A stretch of 64,000 nucleotides of DNA, taken from contig JBBMNZ010000003.1 in assembly GCA_037954325.1 (NCBI GenBank), forward strand, positions 2,095,465 through 2,159,464, given 5' to 3'. Shown here one piece after another: positions 36,241-48,827 of this stretch (position 1 is the first letter of the stretch; each line of letters starts with the position of its first letter). The stretch comes from Fistularia commersonii (lineage: Eukaryota; Chordata; Actinopteri; Syngnathiformes; Fistulariidae). The notes under the pieces were generated by a model, which worked only from the letters and a program-made list of their open reading frames with translations, was not told where the DNA came from and searched no databases. The translations under genes and the position numbers were made by a program.

Positions 36241-36743
36241 TTCTGTATTTTAATCTTATTTGTTGCCAACATTTTAGGAAACTGCAAGGTAAGATTGACT
36301 TTTTGTCAGTGCTGCTGATTTTTTTGTCATTTCTTTTTTGATTTCTAGATACAGTTTGTTCTTTTTCAAAAGTGGCTCGCTAAATCACTTCTCTGATCCC
36401 AAACGAAAAAAAAAAAAAAAAAGAACAAATAGCAAAATAACTGCCAATAACAAAGCAAACACCAGAAATATGACTCTTACCAGACAATGATCCTGTGTTT
36501 GTATGACAGCAAAATTCCACATTAAATCTAAAATACTCTCAAAATGCAGATGATAAGGGGGTAAAAATAAAACAAAAATGTATGCGTCAAAACGATGTGT
36601 AAATTCTATCCGGCAAACAATGTTTCAGATCAGTTCCTGCTAATCAGAGCGGCCCGTTTGTTTACAAAGTAAAAGGCATCCAAAGGACTTATTGACTTGT
36701 TACGATGCATTCAAAGACTTTGAATGTGATTCAACCAGCCATC

Positions 36744-36782
36744 GGCCCCCCGGCCCCTCCCGGCCCCCCGGCCCCCCGGCCA
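36744..36782 (-). repeat. Tandem C-rich/G-rich cluster
   Basis: CGGCCCC units repeat across 39 bp. On the minus strand, the transcript strand of the Musashi gene, this gives five runs of 4-6 G separated by CC or A. That fits the G-quadruplex pattern of at least four G-runs with short loops. Confidence 0.8.
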
Positions 36783-36789
36783 ACATCCA

Positions 36790-38155
36790 TTTTCCATGAG
36801 CTCGAAACGACTGCTGCACAATCCCAGCACCTCTGCGTGCATCACTGACAAACTTTATCTGGGAAACGAGTGTGGATCATTAGCTCACGTTCTCACCAGT
36901 CAAACACGGAGGGATTACTTGGAAAGCACAAAAAAAAAAAGAACACACGCAAAGCTTACGCGCTAAAAAAACGAGAAGAATTTAATCGAAAATAATATGC
37001 ACATGTAGTCAAACCCCTATCTGGAGGCTGTGTTCATTGGTCAACATTCTGCAGACATTTTGGGTTTATCAGGGAATTATTCGGTGTAATCCGATATCAA
37101 TGTCAGGTTTATCGGGGAAGTGTGTAACTTCACTGCGGCCTAGTGTCAATTGCAATGAGATGCAAGGTTACAAATGTCTTATAAGAACTGAGGCAATGCA
37201 TTCAAAATGCAAACATCCGCTGTTTCAAAGTCTCCCGCGTTCCACAGCCTTTCAAACCGAATGCAAAATGACAGCATCTAAATTCATCACCCAGGTACAT
37301 CCTGACTGCCATAATGCTTTTACTGTCTTTTATGAGTAGCACATAAATAAGGGTAACATCTTTACTACAGGTGACAAAATAAATGATCACCGCATTACGG
37401 ATATATATCATCGTATAACTCGCAGGCCCCCTTTTCCGTTCGACTATAACACCATCGGTTTCGCAACGCAAGGACCGAAACTTTCTTCTCCGACGAGAGA
37501 TACGAGTCCTGCGCCAGACGGCACCTCAATCCACACCACCGAGGTGCAGACTGACATATGGAGACACGAAAGCAACAGTCTGAATCCGTAGACGCTCAGC
37601 GACAAATGCCGCAAGATGCTTCGACATCCTGCCTGCCAAGTCCTGTGTTGTTTAGAAAGCAGAGGGTTGTCACACAAAATATTTGTGCTGTCTTGTTTGT
37701 TGCATTTTTCATTGAGTTAAGTGATGTAGAAAAAAAAAATCCCTGCATCATTATACAAAACATCTAACCGTCTTTGAGTGTTTTAGTCTTTTACGCTGAA
37801 TGGAGGGAGGTGACACTTTGTTACAGACTTTGCTGTGGTGTCAACCAGACCAGACGAAATTCAATTTATCAAATTCAAAATGAAATGCATGCGGTGAAGC
37901 TGCGACTCAGTGGTCAATGGTCAGAAATATTTGGTGTCTGGCCGAAAAAGAGAGAGGGGCATTTTGTACTTGAGTAGCGGATTTTATCTACAAATGAGCA
38001 GCAGAATGGGCATCTGTTAGAATCTGCAATCAACGATTGGGCTAAATATCAAGCAGCTTAGTCAGAAAAATATGTTTAAAAAAAACACAACTTGCACAGT
38101 TTAGCTCTTGAATTCTAAAACACTTGATTCTGCTGTTATTTTGATCAAACTGAAA
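36790..38155. other. Intronic sequence, nothing recognised
   Basis: No exon or element is supported; open frames on both strands near 37.0-37.9 kb are short and unrecognised. Confidence 0.5.
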
Positions 38156-38161
38156 TGGGAC

Positions 38162-38778
38162 TGTTGAGCCGCATTTTGTAATAACAGTGCATTTTGTAAT
38201 AAACGTCCAAAATGTAAAAACTTTTTCATTTCATTTTGTAATAAAGCCGCATTTTGTAATAAACTGCCCCAACGCATTTTGTAATAAATTTTGCCGCATT
38301 AGGTAATAAGTTATTCCATATTGAGAAGATTATTACAAAATGCACTTGCAACTTTTTTATTTTCTAGGAAATGTAATAACATGGTGCATTATGTAATAAC
38401 AATTCTAAAGCATAAGTTTGTTAATTGTACTTTATTTTACTTAAAAGTATTTGTAAAAGCAGGCCTATTATTACTATCACTGTATTAGCCTAGTAGCAGT
38501 ACTTAGCAATTACTATCAGTACACTATTCAAAGGTTGCATTAACAGAGAATATTCTATAAATTATATGTTATTACATTTCCTAGAGAATAAAAAAGTTGC
38601 AAGTGCATTTTGTAATAATCTTCTCAAAATGTGATAACATATATAATAATTTATTACAAAATGCGTTGGGGCAGTTTATTAGAAAATGCGGCAGCTTATT
38701 ACAAAATGAAATGAAAAAGTTATTACATTTTGGACGTTTATTACAAAATGCACCGTTATTACAAATTGCGGCTCAACA
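38162..38778. mobile_element. Foldback TG...CA element, copy 3
   Basis: The ends are TGTTGAGCCGC and GCGGCTCAACA, flanked by a perfect 5-bp duplication GGGAC (38157-38161 and 38779-38783). The left arm carries about six GCATTTTGTAATAA-like units, with the same units inverted in the right arm. An inner inverted repeat (AGTTGCAAGTGCATTTTGTA and its complement) surrounds the unique core TTAGCCTAGTAGCAGTACTT. It is in the same orientation as copy 1. Length 617 bp, no open frame of note. Confidence 0.88.
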
Positions 38779-38899
38779 GGGACTCGCAAAAGATGTGGTA
38801 CTTAACCGGTTGTTTTTAGTCAACAATTTCCACTTCCAGCCATATTTTGACAATAGCAACAACAAACAAGGCAGCCAGTTTCAAAAAGTTTCAATTAAT

Positions 38900-38990
38900 A
38901 AGACAAGATAAACGTGATTGATCCCCCCCCACCGCAGCGTAACTCTTATGTCCAAAAAAGTGAAAAAAAAATAAAAAAATAAATATGAAT
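38900..38990 (-). mobile_element. LINE 3' tail fragment, family of 10511-11030
   Basis: AAGACAAGATAAACGTGATT, GATCCCCCCCACCGCAGCGT and AACTCTTATGTCC repeat the tail phrases of that family (GATCCCC..., GCAGNGTAAC). Only about 90 bp remain. Confidence 0.5.
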
Positions 38991-38999
38991 AAAAATCTT

Positions 39000-41370
39000 A
39001 ATAGGCAGACGGAATGACATTTAATACATATATAACTATCATTTCTTTTCATTTCCTTTTAAAAATGCTCTGTCACTTGAAAGAATAAATGATAGTCAAT
39101 ACAAGAAACAGATGCAAAGTTATACACTATAAGCTATTATTTTTTTAAAGGATTTCCAGCCGCAGCGAAAGAGTGTGTGAACATGACGTCATTAAAATGT
39201 TTAAATGCTATATTTTCAAGACGCCCGACTCCAACCGAGAAGGAATATCCGATCCGTCTTTCTAGATAGCAGACACATCGCTAGATATCCGTATGATCCA
39301 CGTATGATCAAGGCTCTGAACGGATCTTAGAATATCGTCCTCTATGTGCCTTTTTCTGCTGACACATTTATTCTATCCGTGCCAAATGAGAGGAATAAAA
39401 AAAAGAAAAAACAAAAACTACAGAATTGGGTCACTCGCACGATGCCGTTACTCATGACTCGACAGTCGGGGAAAACCGTCCTCCTGTACGGAAATTTAAC
39501 ACAGCGACAACAATGTGTCGCAAACTGTAGCTTTGAGCCCCGTAATTTCCCTTCCCTTCAGTGATAAAAGTGGAAAATCAAGGGGGGGCTCCCTGCAGGT
39601 AGAAATATTTCCAGTAAAAAAGCCCGCGCTCAATTATTTCCTGAATAATAGCCGACTCCGAGGAGGGACTAAAACGGCCTCCGAAGATAAAGAAGAAAGT
39701 CATCGGCGATTTTTTTAAGACGATAAGTCGGTGACCGGTAGCTGTTCCACACCTGCGGCCGTACACAATTCCAAATCCTTCTAAAGCCTATGGCACCACT
39801 CTGACAAAATATTTAAATATAGAGGAGGCCTTGATGAATAAACCATGAGCTGTCACCACAACCAACCCTCTTCCTCCCCCTACTTCCTGCCTCCTGTCAG
39901 CAAGTCGTCCACATGCACCGTCACAAAATCTGCACCTTGTTGTGCTGGTAAATCCTGACAGGAACAGGCAGGGAGTGAGAGCAGAAAATTCCTGGTAAAC
40001 ACTGAGAGGACGTCTTAATACGCCACACAGATTATAGGTATCAGGACAAACAGAGGGTAGAGGGGAAAAGCCGGGGATGTGTGTCTATTTATAAAGAAGT
40101 GAGGCAATATCCACCTGTGGAGGCATCAGAATGTGTTTGTGTTTAATGATAATGCAGAGCGGTGACAGGTGACAGCTCGCCACCGCCGTACCGCCACATC
40201 AAGAAAAAATACACGCCGCGTATTCGTACCGCGGCTGAGGGAAATATCGCCCGAGATCCGAGAATGGAAAATCAAAAGGAAAAAAAAAAAAAACAAGACC
40301 GGAACCAGCGGATAACAATAAGGCAAAATGTGTTTTTAGAAAAAAAAAAAAAAAAAAAAAATATCGGGGGGAAAAAATTGTTTTTTTTTCACGCGTGCAA
40401 GATTTTTCTGTTAAATTATCTCGAATTTTCTCCGTTTTTCTCCAATTTTACCAGCGGCATCTGAGTTTCCAGGAGATCCTGCCGCTCTGCGCAATGACAA
40501 CCGGCGGTTTGTTGTCGTATCAATTTTCACGTCTGAGGACAAGTCAGCTTATCGTCTGAAATAATGACAAGCTGTCAACGTGGAATATCACTCATTTAGC
40601 GGCGGGTAAGAGCTGGCATTTATTTGTCTTTGCAAATAATGAACGAACCACAGACTGTGAATAATGGATGATATAAACCAAAATATTGGACCGCGATTGT
40701 TTCCTATCTTTAAGCGAGGAGACAATACTGACTGCAATCTGGAAAGATTCGTCTGACTGTCGCTTCCACTTCCCGTCATAATCATGAAGAAAATAGAAGG
40801 ATGCATCCGGTCAGATTCCACATCCGATCAGCAAAAAAGGTCAAATCAATGGCACTGGGGGTCAATCGATCATTAATCAATTCTTTTCAGGCGATGTCAC
40901 ACACAGCTATGGATATTATGGACAACCTATAATATTTATATTATATTTTTTTCTAGTTATGAAAAGATCAAATTATGAAAGCAAAGTTCTGACTTTCAAA
41001 TATATCGTTTCTTTAATTGCAAAAGTGAAAGATGTTTCAATCTTTGTAGAAAGTTCTAATTGTGTCCAATTCATTTTATAGACTTTTTATTTTTCATTTG
41101 AAGACGGCCTTTTTGCTCTCCAAGATTCTCACTCACTTTTCTGTGGAATTAATTTTTTGCTCGTATTTAAGACCTTTTTTTTTTTTTCCCTACCATTTTC
41201 CAGACAATTGTAATATTTTGTTGCTGATTATGAAGCTAATTTTTCCAATTGTTTGCTGCTCATTCTGTTGTTTTTCAGTTGGGTTTTTAAAAGCTTATTT
41301 ATTTATTATCCGAGGAAAAGATTGATTATTTAATTGTGGCTTTTTTTTTTTTATCAAAAATGCATTCATT
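39000..41370. other. Intronic sequence, nothing recognised
   Basis: There are A runs at 40281-40294 and 40342-40361 and T runs near 41179. No exon or mobile element is supported. Confidence 0.5.
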
Positions 41371-41373
41371 TTA

Positions 41374-41505
41374 CATTACATTACATTGCATTTGGCAGAC
41401 GCTTTTATCCAAAGCGACTTACAATAGAGGACATAGGGACTGCAAATACACTTGCAAATGCACGATGCACAGGAAATATACAGAACAGTAAGCTTGGGTT
41501 AGTGA
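41374..41505 (-). mobile_element. L2-like LINE 3' tail
   Basis: (ACATT)n, TTTGGCAGACGCTTTTATCC, AAAGCGACTTACAATAGAGG and GGAAATATACAGAACAGTAA match the copy at 49169 closely. Minus orientation, 3' UTR only. Confidence 0.75.
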
Positions 41506-41699
41506 GGTTTTTTTTTTTTTTTTTTTAGGAGACAAAATTTCCTACAAAATAATTCATGATAGCTTGATATTTAGAATAAATGTGTAATTATCAGGGATTA
41601 CATATTATCAGCTGTTTGGACAGTATTTGTGGCTCTTGACTATATTGTTACGTTAATAAAAACAAAATGCAACCAGGATTTTCAATTCAAATACAGACT

Positions 41700-42180
41700 T
41701 TCTTCCCGGTCGCGAACGGCGAAAACTCCAGTCATTCGGAGGCCGGCGGAGCTTCGGCGAGTCGTGCCAGACACGGTCGCCAAGTGATTTGCGGACGTGT
41801 TATTGGCAGAGAGCTGGAGCCGGAGAAGCGGGGCTTTTCCTGACGGCTCCTACAAGGCTGCAGTGTGTCGGTTTAAGAGCTGTGGGAGGCTGAGCTGTTT
41901 GTCTGAGCCGCACATGATGGCAGATAAAGTCAGCCTGATCACAGAGCTCACTGTGGGCCGCCTGCTCAAACACCGCCGTCCTCGCTGCGTCACAAATGCG
42001 CGCACACACACGGACGTATACCCACACACACACAGAAACAACTGGCAAAAAGCGACGCGCGGTAGTTTCGTGTCCGCAAAGCGGTCCGAAGGACGAGTTG
42101 CCATGGAAGACCCGGCCGGATTGAGTGGAAGAAAAGCGGAGGGTGAAAGGTGTTTTCCATGAACAAACAAATACAAGAGG
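41700..42180. other. GC- and CpG-richer patch in the intron
   Basis: This stretch is visibly richer in CpG than its surroundings (for example CGGTCGCGAACGGCG near 41707). Open frames run on both strands (up to 137 codons), none recognised. It could be a regulatory or conserved non-coding island, or just local composition. Confidence 0.35.
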
Positions 42181-42511
42181 GAGACAGATGGGGAGCTGCA
42201 GAGAATTGAACAATTAGGCTCAAACCGCTAAGCAAATAAGTTTTATTTTCCAGAGAATATATCCCGGCAAGCCACGATATATCCATATTGACTCGAGCGA
42301 CCAGATACCGGTCACGAGCATTTACTAAGACGCAAATGCTTCCCGGTTCGATGATGTCATCACCCAGCAAAAGTTATGAGACGTGAATTATATATGGAAT
42401 ATGAATTATAGTGATGTACGTAGAGTTTTTAAAAAATACGCACGCCAAAAAGTGCTCCAAAAAGAACGGATTTATTTTGATTGATTTATCAGACATGCAT
42501 GCAAGAATACA

Positions 42512-42513
<2 letters not shown>

Positions 42514-42544
<31 letters not shown>
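42514..42544. repeat. T31 homopolymer
   Basis: Thirty-one consecutive T followed by GTGTGT. Confidence 0.95.
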
Positions 42545-42545
<1 letters not shown>

Positions 42546-42549
42546 TGTG

Positions 42550-43180
42550 TTAGATGTAAAATAAATCATCTTTTCTTGAGGATTTTTTTCAAAATTCTAC
42601 TACTTTTTTTTTTTGATCCAGCAACCATACCTAACTGGGAAACAGATGTTTAACTTTTCCAACTCTTACAGTCATGTATGGCCATTTTTTTGACCGGTAA
42701 TTCAATTTAGCACAAAGATAGCGACGTAAAAGGAAGTGATAAACAGAAACACCTAATGACTATTTTGCCAATACAAAACAAATCGCCGCAAATGCGGACA
42801 ATTTAATTTCAGTGGCAAACTGGTTTATGATTGGTGAGAAAAACTGTAGAAAAAAAAATAAAAAATGGAAAAAACAAAGGATCCACGGCTAAAATACATG
42901 ATTTTTACTAAATCAAGTGACCAAACTTTGTCGCCAAACAAAAAGATCACGAAATAACAAATTCCAGCCCCTTCAAAATGAAAATTAGTGCGAGGAGATA
43001 AAAAAACATGGATGAAATTCCCATGTGTTTTTATATCCCGCCTTCTTGAACTGTGTACACTGTAAAAAATAACGTTTGTGTGTATGTTTTATTTATGAAC
43101 ACACAAAAAAAAAAACTTAATCGTAATCAGATCTTGTTCTGCACGAAACTTCATCCACATCTTTTCAAAATAGAAAATTG
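42550..43180. other. AT-rich intronic sequence, nothing recognised
   Basis: No exon or element is supported. Confidence 0.5.
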
Positions 43181-43185
43181 CTTGT

Positions 43186-43320
43186 TAAGATAAGATAAGA
43201 CAAGAACAACTTTATTTATCCCGAAGGAAATTGTTGTGCCAGAGTTTCAAGCAAAACATAACAATAATAGATAATAGTAGGAAGGAGGGAGAATGACAAC
43301 TACAATAAAATATAAAGTTA
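43186..43320 (-). mobile_element. LINE 3' end, 'CCCGAAGGAAATTG' family
   Basis: A (TAAGA)-type tail is followed by AACAACTTTATTTATCCCGA, AGGAAATTGTTGTGCCAGAG, ACATAACAATAATAGATAAT and TATAAAGTT. It is shorter than the other copies. Confidence 0.7.
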
Positions 43321-43324
43321 AGAA

Positions 43325-44305
43325 TTCAACATGCAACAAAACTACCAGAGCTCAAGACGTGCTGCAGAAATGATCATCCGCTCTATTAGCATCACAGAAT
43401 TTTGATTTTGTTTATTTTTAAATTGCTTTATGTTTTCTATCCCTCTTTCTCTTGAAGATTTAGGATCCGCAAAACCCAAGTAAGTTTAGAAAGTATAATC
43501 GCCCGTAATGGCTGATATCTTCATATGGACATTAACTTTCTTCCATATTTGCTGCACCAAATAACTAAAACATTATTTGAGCCTGAGTCGTCTGCAAAGA
43601 AGCTGAGCGTTGCAGTTACAGGTGCTTCTGCCGAACAGCAAGAAAGACCCTGGATTGCATGTTCTTTCCGAGTCGTCTTGGGTTTTCCACGGCCTCCACC
43701 GTTTCCTTCCTAACTGAAGATTCTGAATTTGCACGGCGCGTAAATTAAAGACCGAATGGTTGTATTTCTGTGACCTTTTTGACTGGATGCACTGAATCCT
43801 GCCTTTTCCAAATCACAGATTGGCGAAGTGGCTTGGGAAAATAAATTTAAAATATTTAATTGAAGCGTATTTCATTTGTGTTGATTGCTTTTTTTAACTT
43901 TTAGTTCTAAGTTGGAAGATTATTGTGATCTTGAAATGTTAAATAAAATTATATTTATTATTTTTCGCCGCTCAAAATAAGATTCACACTGGCGGAAGCC
44001 GGTATAAAGTCCCGATTTGCAGATGCTGTGCGCAGAAGTTCAGGAGCAGAAGCCCCATAAACCAGGTAAAATAAATATTTATGAAGATATTTTGCAAATA
44101 TTTATTTTTTATTGTTTACTGACACAGTGGTTTTTTTTCGCGATTTATTTTTAAAATTCAGGTCAAGGCTCGGCTACACGCTCTGAAAGCCCAAAGCTCG
44201 AAATGAGTTCATTACATAAATAAAATTAAATTTTCTCTGTAATACTTTGTGAATTTCAGAAGCAACACACGACACACTTGTTTTTATACAAAATGTAAAG
44301 GTAAT
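43325..44305. other. AT-rich intronic sequence, nothing recognised
   Basis: No exon or element is supported. Confidence 0.5.
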
Positions 44306-44309
44306 AAAA

Positions 44310-44433
44310 AGCAATATATACAGTGGTACCTTTATTTTAAGAGGTCAAAAAGTCATTGCGGCTCCCAGAGTTTTCTTTTCCGAGGAAACCGGGTCCAAAT
44401 GGCTCTTTGGGAGTTTAAGGTCACCGACCCCTG
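44310..44433. mobile_element. hAT element end (one side only)
   Basis: GGCTCCCAGAGTTTTCTTTT, GGGTCCAAATGGCTCTTTGG and GACCCCTG reproduce the end of a common hAT family whose inverted repeat reads CAGGGGTCGGCAACC. I found no matching left end, so the copy is truncated or its left end has decayed. Confidence 0.55.
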
Positions 44434-44439
44434 GTTTTG

Positions 44440-45350
44440 GCATCAACCCCGCAATGCAGGATAAGGGGTTTAGAGAAACATCAAAAATATAGAAATAAGT
44501 ATAGATTAAGTGCACTAAACAACCGCGTGGCTTTTATTTTATTTTTATTTATTTGAGTCTCTTTTAACAAAGAGATGTTAACACCTTAAAAAATAGTCAT
44601 TTTAATACAAATAAAGCACATGAGTTTCAGTTGTACAATTGTTTTTACACTGGCATCATCATCTTCTTACGCCACGAGAAAAAGAAAAGAAATAAATGAA
44701 AAGAAAGGATTTAAAACCAGAAATTATGCAGACTGAAGTTAAAAAAAAAAAAAAAACAAATAAAGGAAAGGAATCGGCATGACGTGACGTTTAAAGAAAA
44801 GGGTAAAGCTGCTGATGGGTTCAGGGTTCATTTAAAGGAATGTGTGTGTGATCGGCTGAAAGCAAGATTTTGCAGCCGCTGGGTGTCACACAGAATAAGC
44901 TTTTTAAAGATTGTTCAAGTTGAAATAGCCGCATTAACTTCCATCTGGTGAACTCCTACATTTCACCGTAGAACCGAGCAAAGGTTGCCGACGAGGCAGA
45001 GAAGAGGGATGATGTTTCAGAACATGTTTCAGATGTAACAGAAACACGGTTAGCTTGGGAGCTTAAAAAGAAAAACCCGGATGCGGTCGACACGTACGAG
45101 TGGGGAAAAATGTCACTTAGAAACGGACGCCGAAGGTGGATTCGACTCAAAGTTCTCCAAAAATCCAAAATTGACCCCCCCGTCCTGTCCAGCTGTGGAA
45201 ACAACAATATCTTAACTGCACAGAGCAGTAAACATCTCCTGCAAAGCCCAGCAGAGACCTTCTCTTCACACAGCGGTCTGCCAACACACACATCCAAACA
45301 CTCTGGGACTCACATCAAGATGAGACAGATGTGTGACCCACATGGTGAGA
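44440..45350. other. Intronic sequence, nothing recognised
   Basis: An A run lies at about 44741-44756. No exon or element is supported. Confidence 0.5.
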
Positions 45351-45354
45351 TCAG

Positions 45355-45355
<1 letters not shown>

Positions 45356-45398
<43 letters not shown>
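45356..45398. repeat. GT microsatellite
   Basis: About 21 GT units, the longest GT tract of the window. Confidence 0.95.
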
Positions 45399-45399
<1 letters not shown>

Positions 45400-45409
45400 T
45401 ACAAGTTGT

Positions 45410-47870
45410 ATTTTTGTGAAAATCAATTTTTTTTGTTCTAAAGATATTTCTTCGGAATATTTCAGAGTGTGTTGCAGTCCTTCCTTCCTCCTGCAGGGGA
45501 AAACTGAAAAATAAGCTGCTATTTCAGACTGTTGTAACATCTACATCGCTTTCTAATAATTATATGTATAAAAATGCAACACTTTATTGTTTCATGCAAA
45601 CAGAATGTTCGTACTGGTGAGGGAAACAAAAAGTTTCGCCGATGATTCCTTTGCAACTCCTGATAAATGTTGCATGATGGGAAAGTTGTAACTGAATATG
45701 TCCTTTAAAAACAATGTGTACCAGCACAGCTAAAAATCACTGAGAAATTGTGATTTTTTTTGGGCACAAACTGCAAAAGTGTTTGCAAAATTCTCTCAAT
45801 GTCACTTCAAAATCACTGTTTTGCCGTATTAAGTTTAATATTAAATGCAACTAATGGGCTCCGTGGCAGTTTGCAGCGTCTTGCCAGAATCTTCCTTGAT
45901 CCAACAACTTTTTTGTCGCATTTATCAAAGAATATGAACATTTGATTCTATCTTATACGGTCTGCATAGAGGATCTGGCCATTTTTCTGTGCTAATATCA
46001 ATTTTTTTAAATTGTCCGATTATAATATGTGCATTCAGTTTGATACAATCAGCAACTTCGTCTATTTAGTTCTTTTAAACACCTTTTTCCTGTCGATATC
46101 TGGGAATTTTTAAAATAAATAACCAAACAAGAGAGACTGTTGGGAGGAACTGCCTTTCCAACGTTTTTTGACAAATGAATAAATAAAATATTTTGCCTCT
46201 ATTTGTAAATCACATAAGGCACATTCCATATGAGAGGGCTGATTTAGGTCAAGCGTCTTTTGAATTTATATAATCCAAATGGCTGCCACATTCTGCACTT
46301 CAGGGAACACGTTTATTGTCAGGACCCACAAATAGTCAATAAAGGATATGTGCATCCCATTATAACCTCACTGTCAAGTGCATCACGACAATAAAAAGAA
46401 ACAGTTCTGCATGGTGATATTTTCTGGCTGATGAACAGATAATGACAAAGTTAATAAATACACACACATATATATATATATATATTTATAAATATATGTT
46501 CATATAGTATGACTGACAAATACGACAACACAACAATAGCACTTTCAACTTGCAAAATACATATTTTATTGCCTGTTTATATATTGTATAGTTAGTTTAT
46601 TGCCTATCTGTATATTTTATATATATTGTCTATTTTATACAGTTTTATATTTGCATTGTCCAGGACTACAGATGGAAATTAGCGATAAGCTATAATCTGG
46701 TACAAACATCTCTGCCTCTGTGCTTAATGTATTTGTACACTGTCCTAATAAACTTCTAAACAAACAAACGATTCTTAGCTTCTCACCTGAGGAAAATCTT
46801 TATGTTTATTTTTGCAGGCTATATTTCACAGTGATATACTTTCCTGTTTGTAAAAGAGGTTTAAAATTCCATAGGAGAACACTTTGGATTAGCGTGTTTG
46901 ATGTACGCAAAGTAAAAATGGATAACGACAAGGCCGGCTTGTTATTATCAACATAATGAACTGTACTAACCATCAAGAAATAATAACACCCAGGTTTTTA
47001 CTGAGATGCAGGTTTTACACATTTTATCTACCGTACCGTAGCTTGCATCATGCATCCTTATTTACTTTTGAAAGATGTGAAAAATCCAATCTGCGATTTA
47101 ATGGTAACACTGAATAAAAGATGTTTCCTTTTGCATCGAAAATGAACAAAGAACTAATTAGAGCGCTGTAAGTGCCACATCAATTAACCCGTCAAACCCT
47201 ATATGAGACCAAAAAGTGTTTTGATGGATGTTTTTCATGATAACCACAATCTTCAAGCCAGAAAGTTTGCTAAGCTTACAAGGAAAATCCACATGGACTT
47301 GGTCTCAAAGCTCCTGCGTCTCAAAGCTTAATGAGTTGGAAACGCCAGAGACGAAAACCTGCTAAGACGGCAAAACAAAGGCGGTGAAAAAGCTGCGATA
47401 CATGAAAACGTGAAGCTTAACCGACCCGTTCCATTTAACAATTCGAAAATGCGGTTGCGTATAAGAAAATCAATATAATGCATGTCACCGCTGAGCCGGT
47501 TGAATGACGGCTTGATTCTACTGAAACTTACACTTACTTAGTGAATTATTAAGAAACGTCTAACAAGCAAAATGACCGACGCTGACCAAGTGTTTAGTCA
47601 ATCTCAAAATTCCTTAGCAAGAAAACGTGACACAGATGACGCCGTCGGAGGAAATGCTCTCACCGTAACTTTCAAGTGAGGATTTTCTTAAAATGGAATG
47701 GTGAAGTTATTTGTCATGTTGTTTTTATTGTTAGTAATACAGATTTCTATGCTTTAGATGATTTTAAATGCTTTCTGGTGCATACGGGTGTATTATGACA
47801 GACTTTGGAAATGAGTTATATCTGCCAGATTACATGTGATCAATTAGTCATAGGGCCACATATAGATACG
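45410..47870. other. AT-rich intronic sequence, nothing recognised
   Basis: A short CA/TA tract lies at 46463-46486. No exon or element is supported. Confidence 0.5.
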
Positions 47871-47879
47871 AACAACCAC

Positions 47880-48066
47880 TCAATCTCTCATTCCTACGTC
47901 TGGGCAATTTTCTAACGTTTCCGATTAATCCCCCTTTGTAATTTGGGATTTTTGGAGGAAACCGAAGCAAGAACCCCGAAAGAAACCCATGCAAACACGG
48001 CGAGACACAAACATGCAAACGCGCCCTGTGTGCTAACCGCTAACCGCTAACCGCCGCGCCTCCCCA
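47880..48066. repeat. Dispersed fish repeat, third copy
   Basis: GTCTGGGCAATTTTCTAACG, GGAGGAAACCGAAGCAAGAA, AAACCCATGCAAACACGGCG and ACATGCAAAC match the same teleost family as 35128-35280, in the opposite orientation. The end shows CTAACCG repeated three times. Confidence 0.65.
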
Positions 48067-48394
48067 GATTTGCATCCCTTTAAGTAAATTCTTATGAAAA
48101 GCCAATATTATAAAGGTGCGGCGCTTGTCTCCGGTGCTTTCCGCTCTTCCTCATTGGCGGCTGTTACTTGCTGGTCAGTAATGGACAATCTGACTAATGC
48201 AAAATAGGAGGAGCAAACAAACAAACATTGACCCCTTAGGGAATCGAATAGAAAGATTTGCTATTATGTCCTCTGCCATAGTGAATTGCAGTTGAAGGGC
48301 AGCTTGGAGGAGAAATGGGAAGGCCTCCGCCACAGAAAACCGACAGTTTGCAAATACCCGCATCAGGTCTTTTGGCTAAAGTGCAGACGAAAAC

Positions 48395-48396
<2 letters not shown>

Positions 48397-48426
<30 letters not shown>

Positions 48427-48488
48427 AGTGTTTTGCATTGGGTTCTATGGTTTGTTTTTGTTTTTTGTTTTGTTTTTTTTTTTTTTAT
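48397..48488. repeat. T-rich tracts
   Basis: A run of about 30 T (48397-48425) and a further T/TTTG-rich stretch to 48488. Confidence 0.9.
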
Positions 48489-48796
48489 CCGGAGACAAGG
48501 GGTGTCAGGATCGTGTCCACCTGGTTTAGTACAATTTGTTCAGAGGTATCTTGCGACGCCTCCAGAGTTATTTTGCAGGGAAATGGCCAACCGCATCTTC
48601 AGACACATAAATAACCTGCAGTTTGATGCCGCTCTATTTTTAACTGATTTTATATTATTAAAGATTAATGAGTTATCCAGCTTTTACCTTTTTAAATCTT
48701 TTTTTTTTTGTTCTTTTTTGTTAGAATAGCGCAGACTGAAAAGAATCATTTCTCTGCACCGCCTGCTGATGGAGCCTTTAGTGTGCGTCTCCAGGC

Positions 48797-48827
48797 TGGA
48801 CGTCTGGACGTCCGGACGTCTGGACGT
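48797..48827. repeat. GGACGTC(T/C) short tandem repeat
   Basis: GGACGTCT, GGACGTCC, GGACGTCT and GGACGT follow one another. The block is itself near-palindromic around TCCGGA and carries four ACGTC-type cAMP-response-element half sites. Confidence 0.7.
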
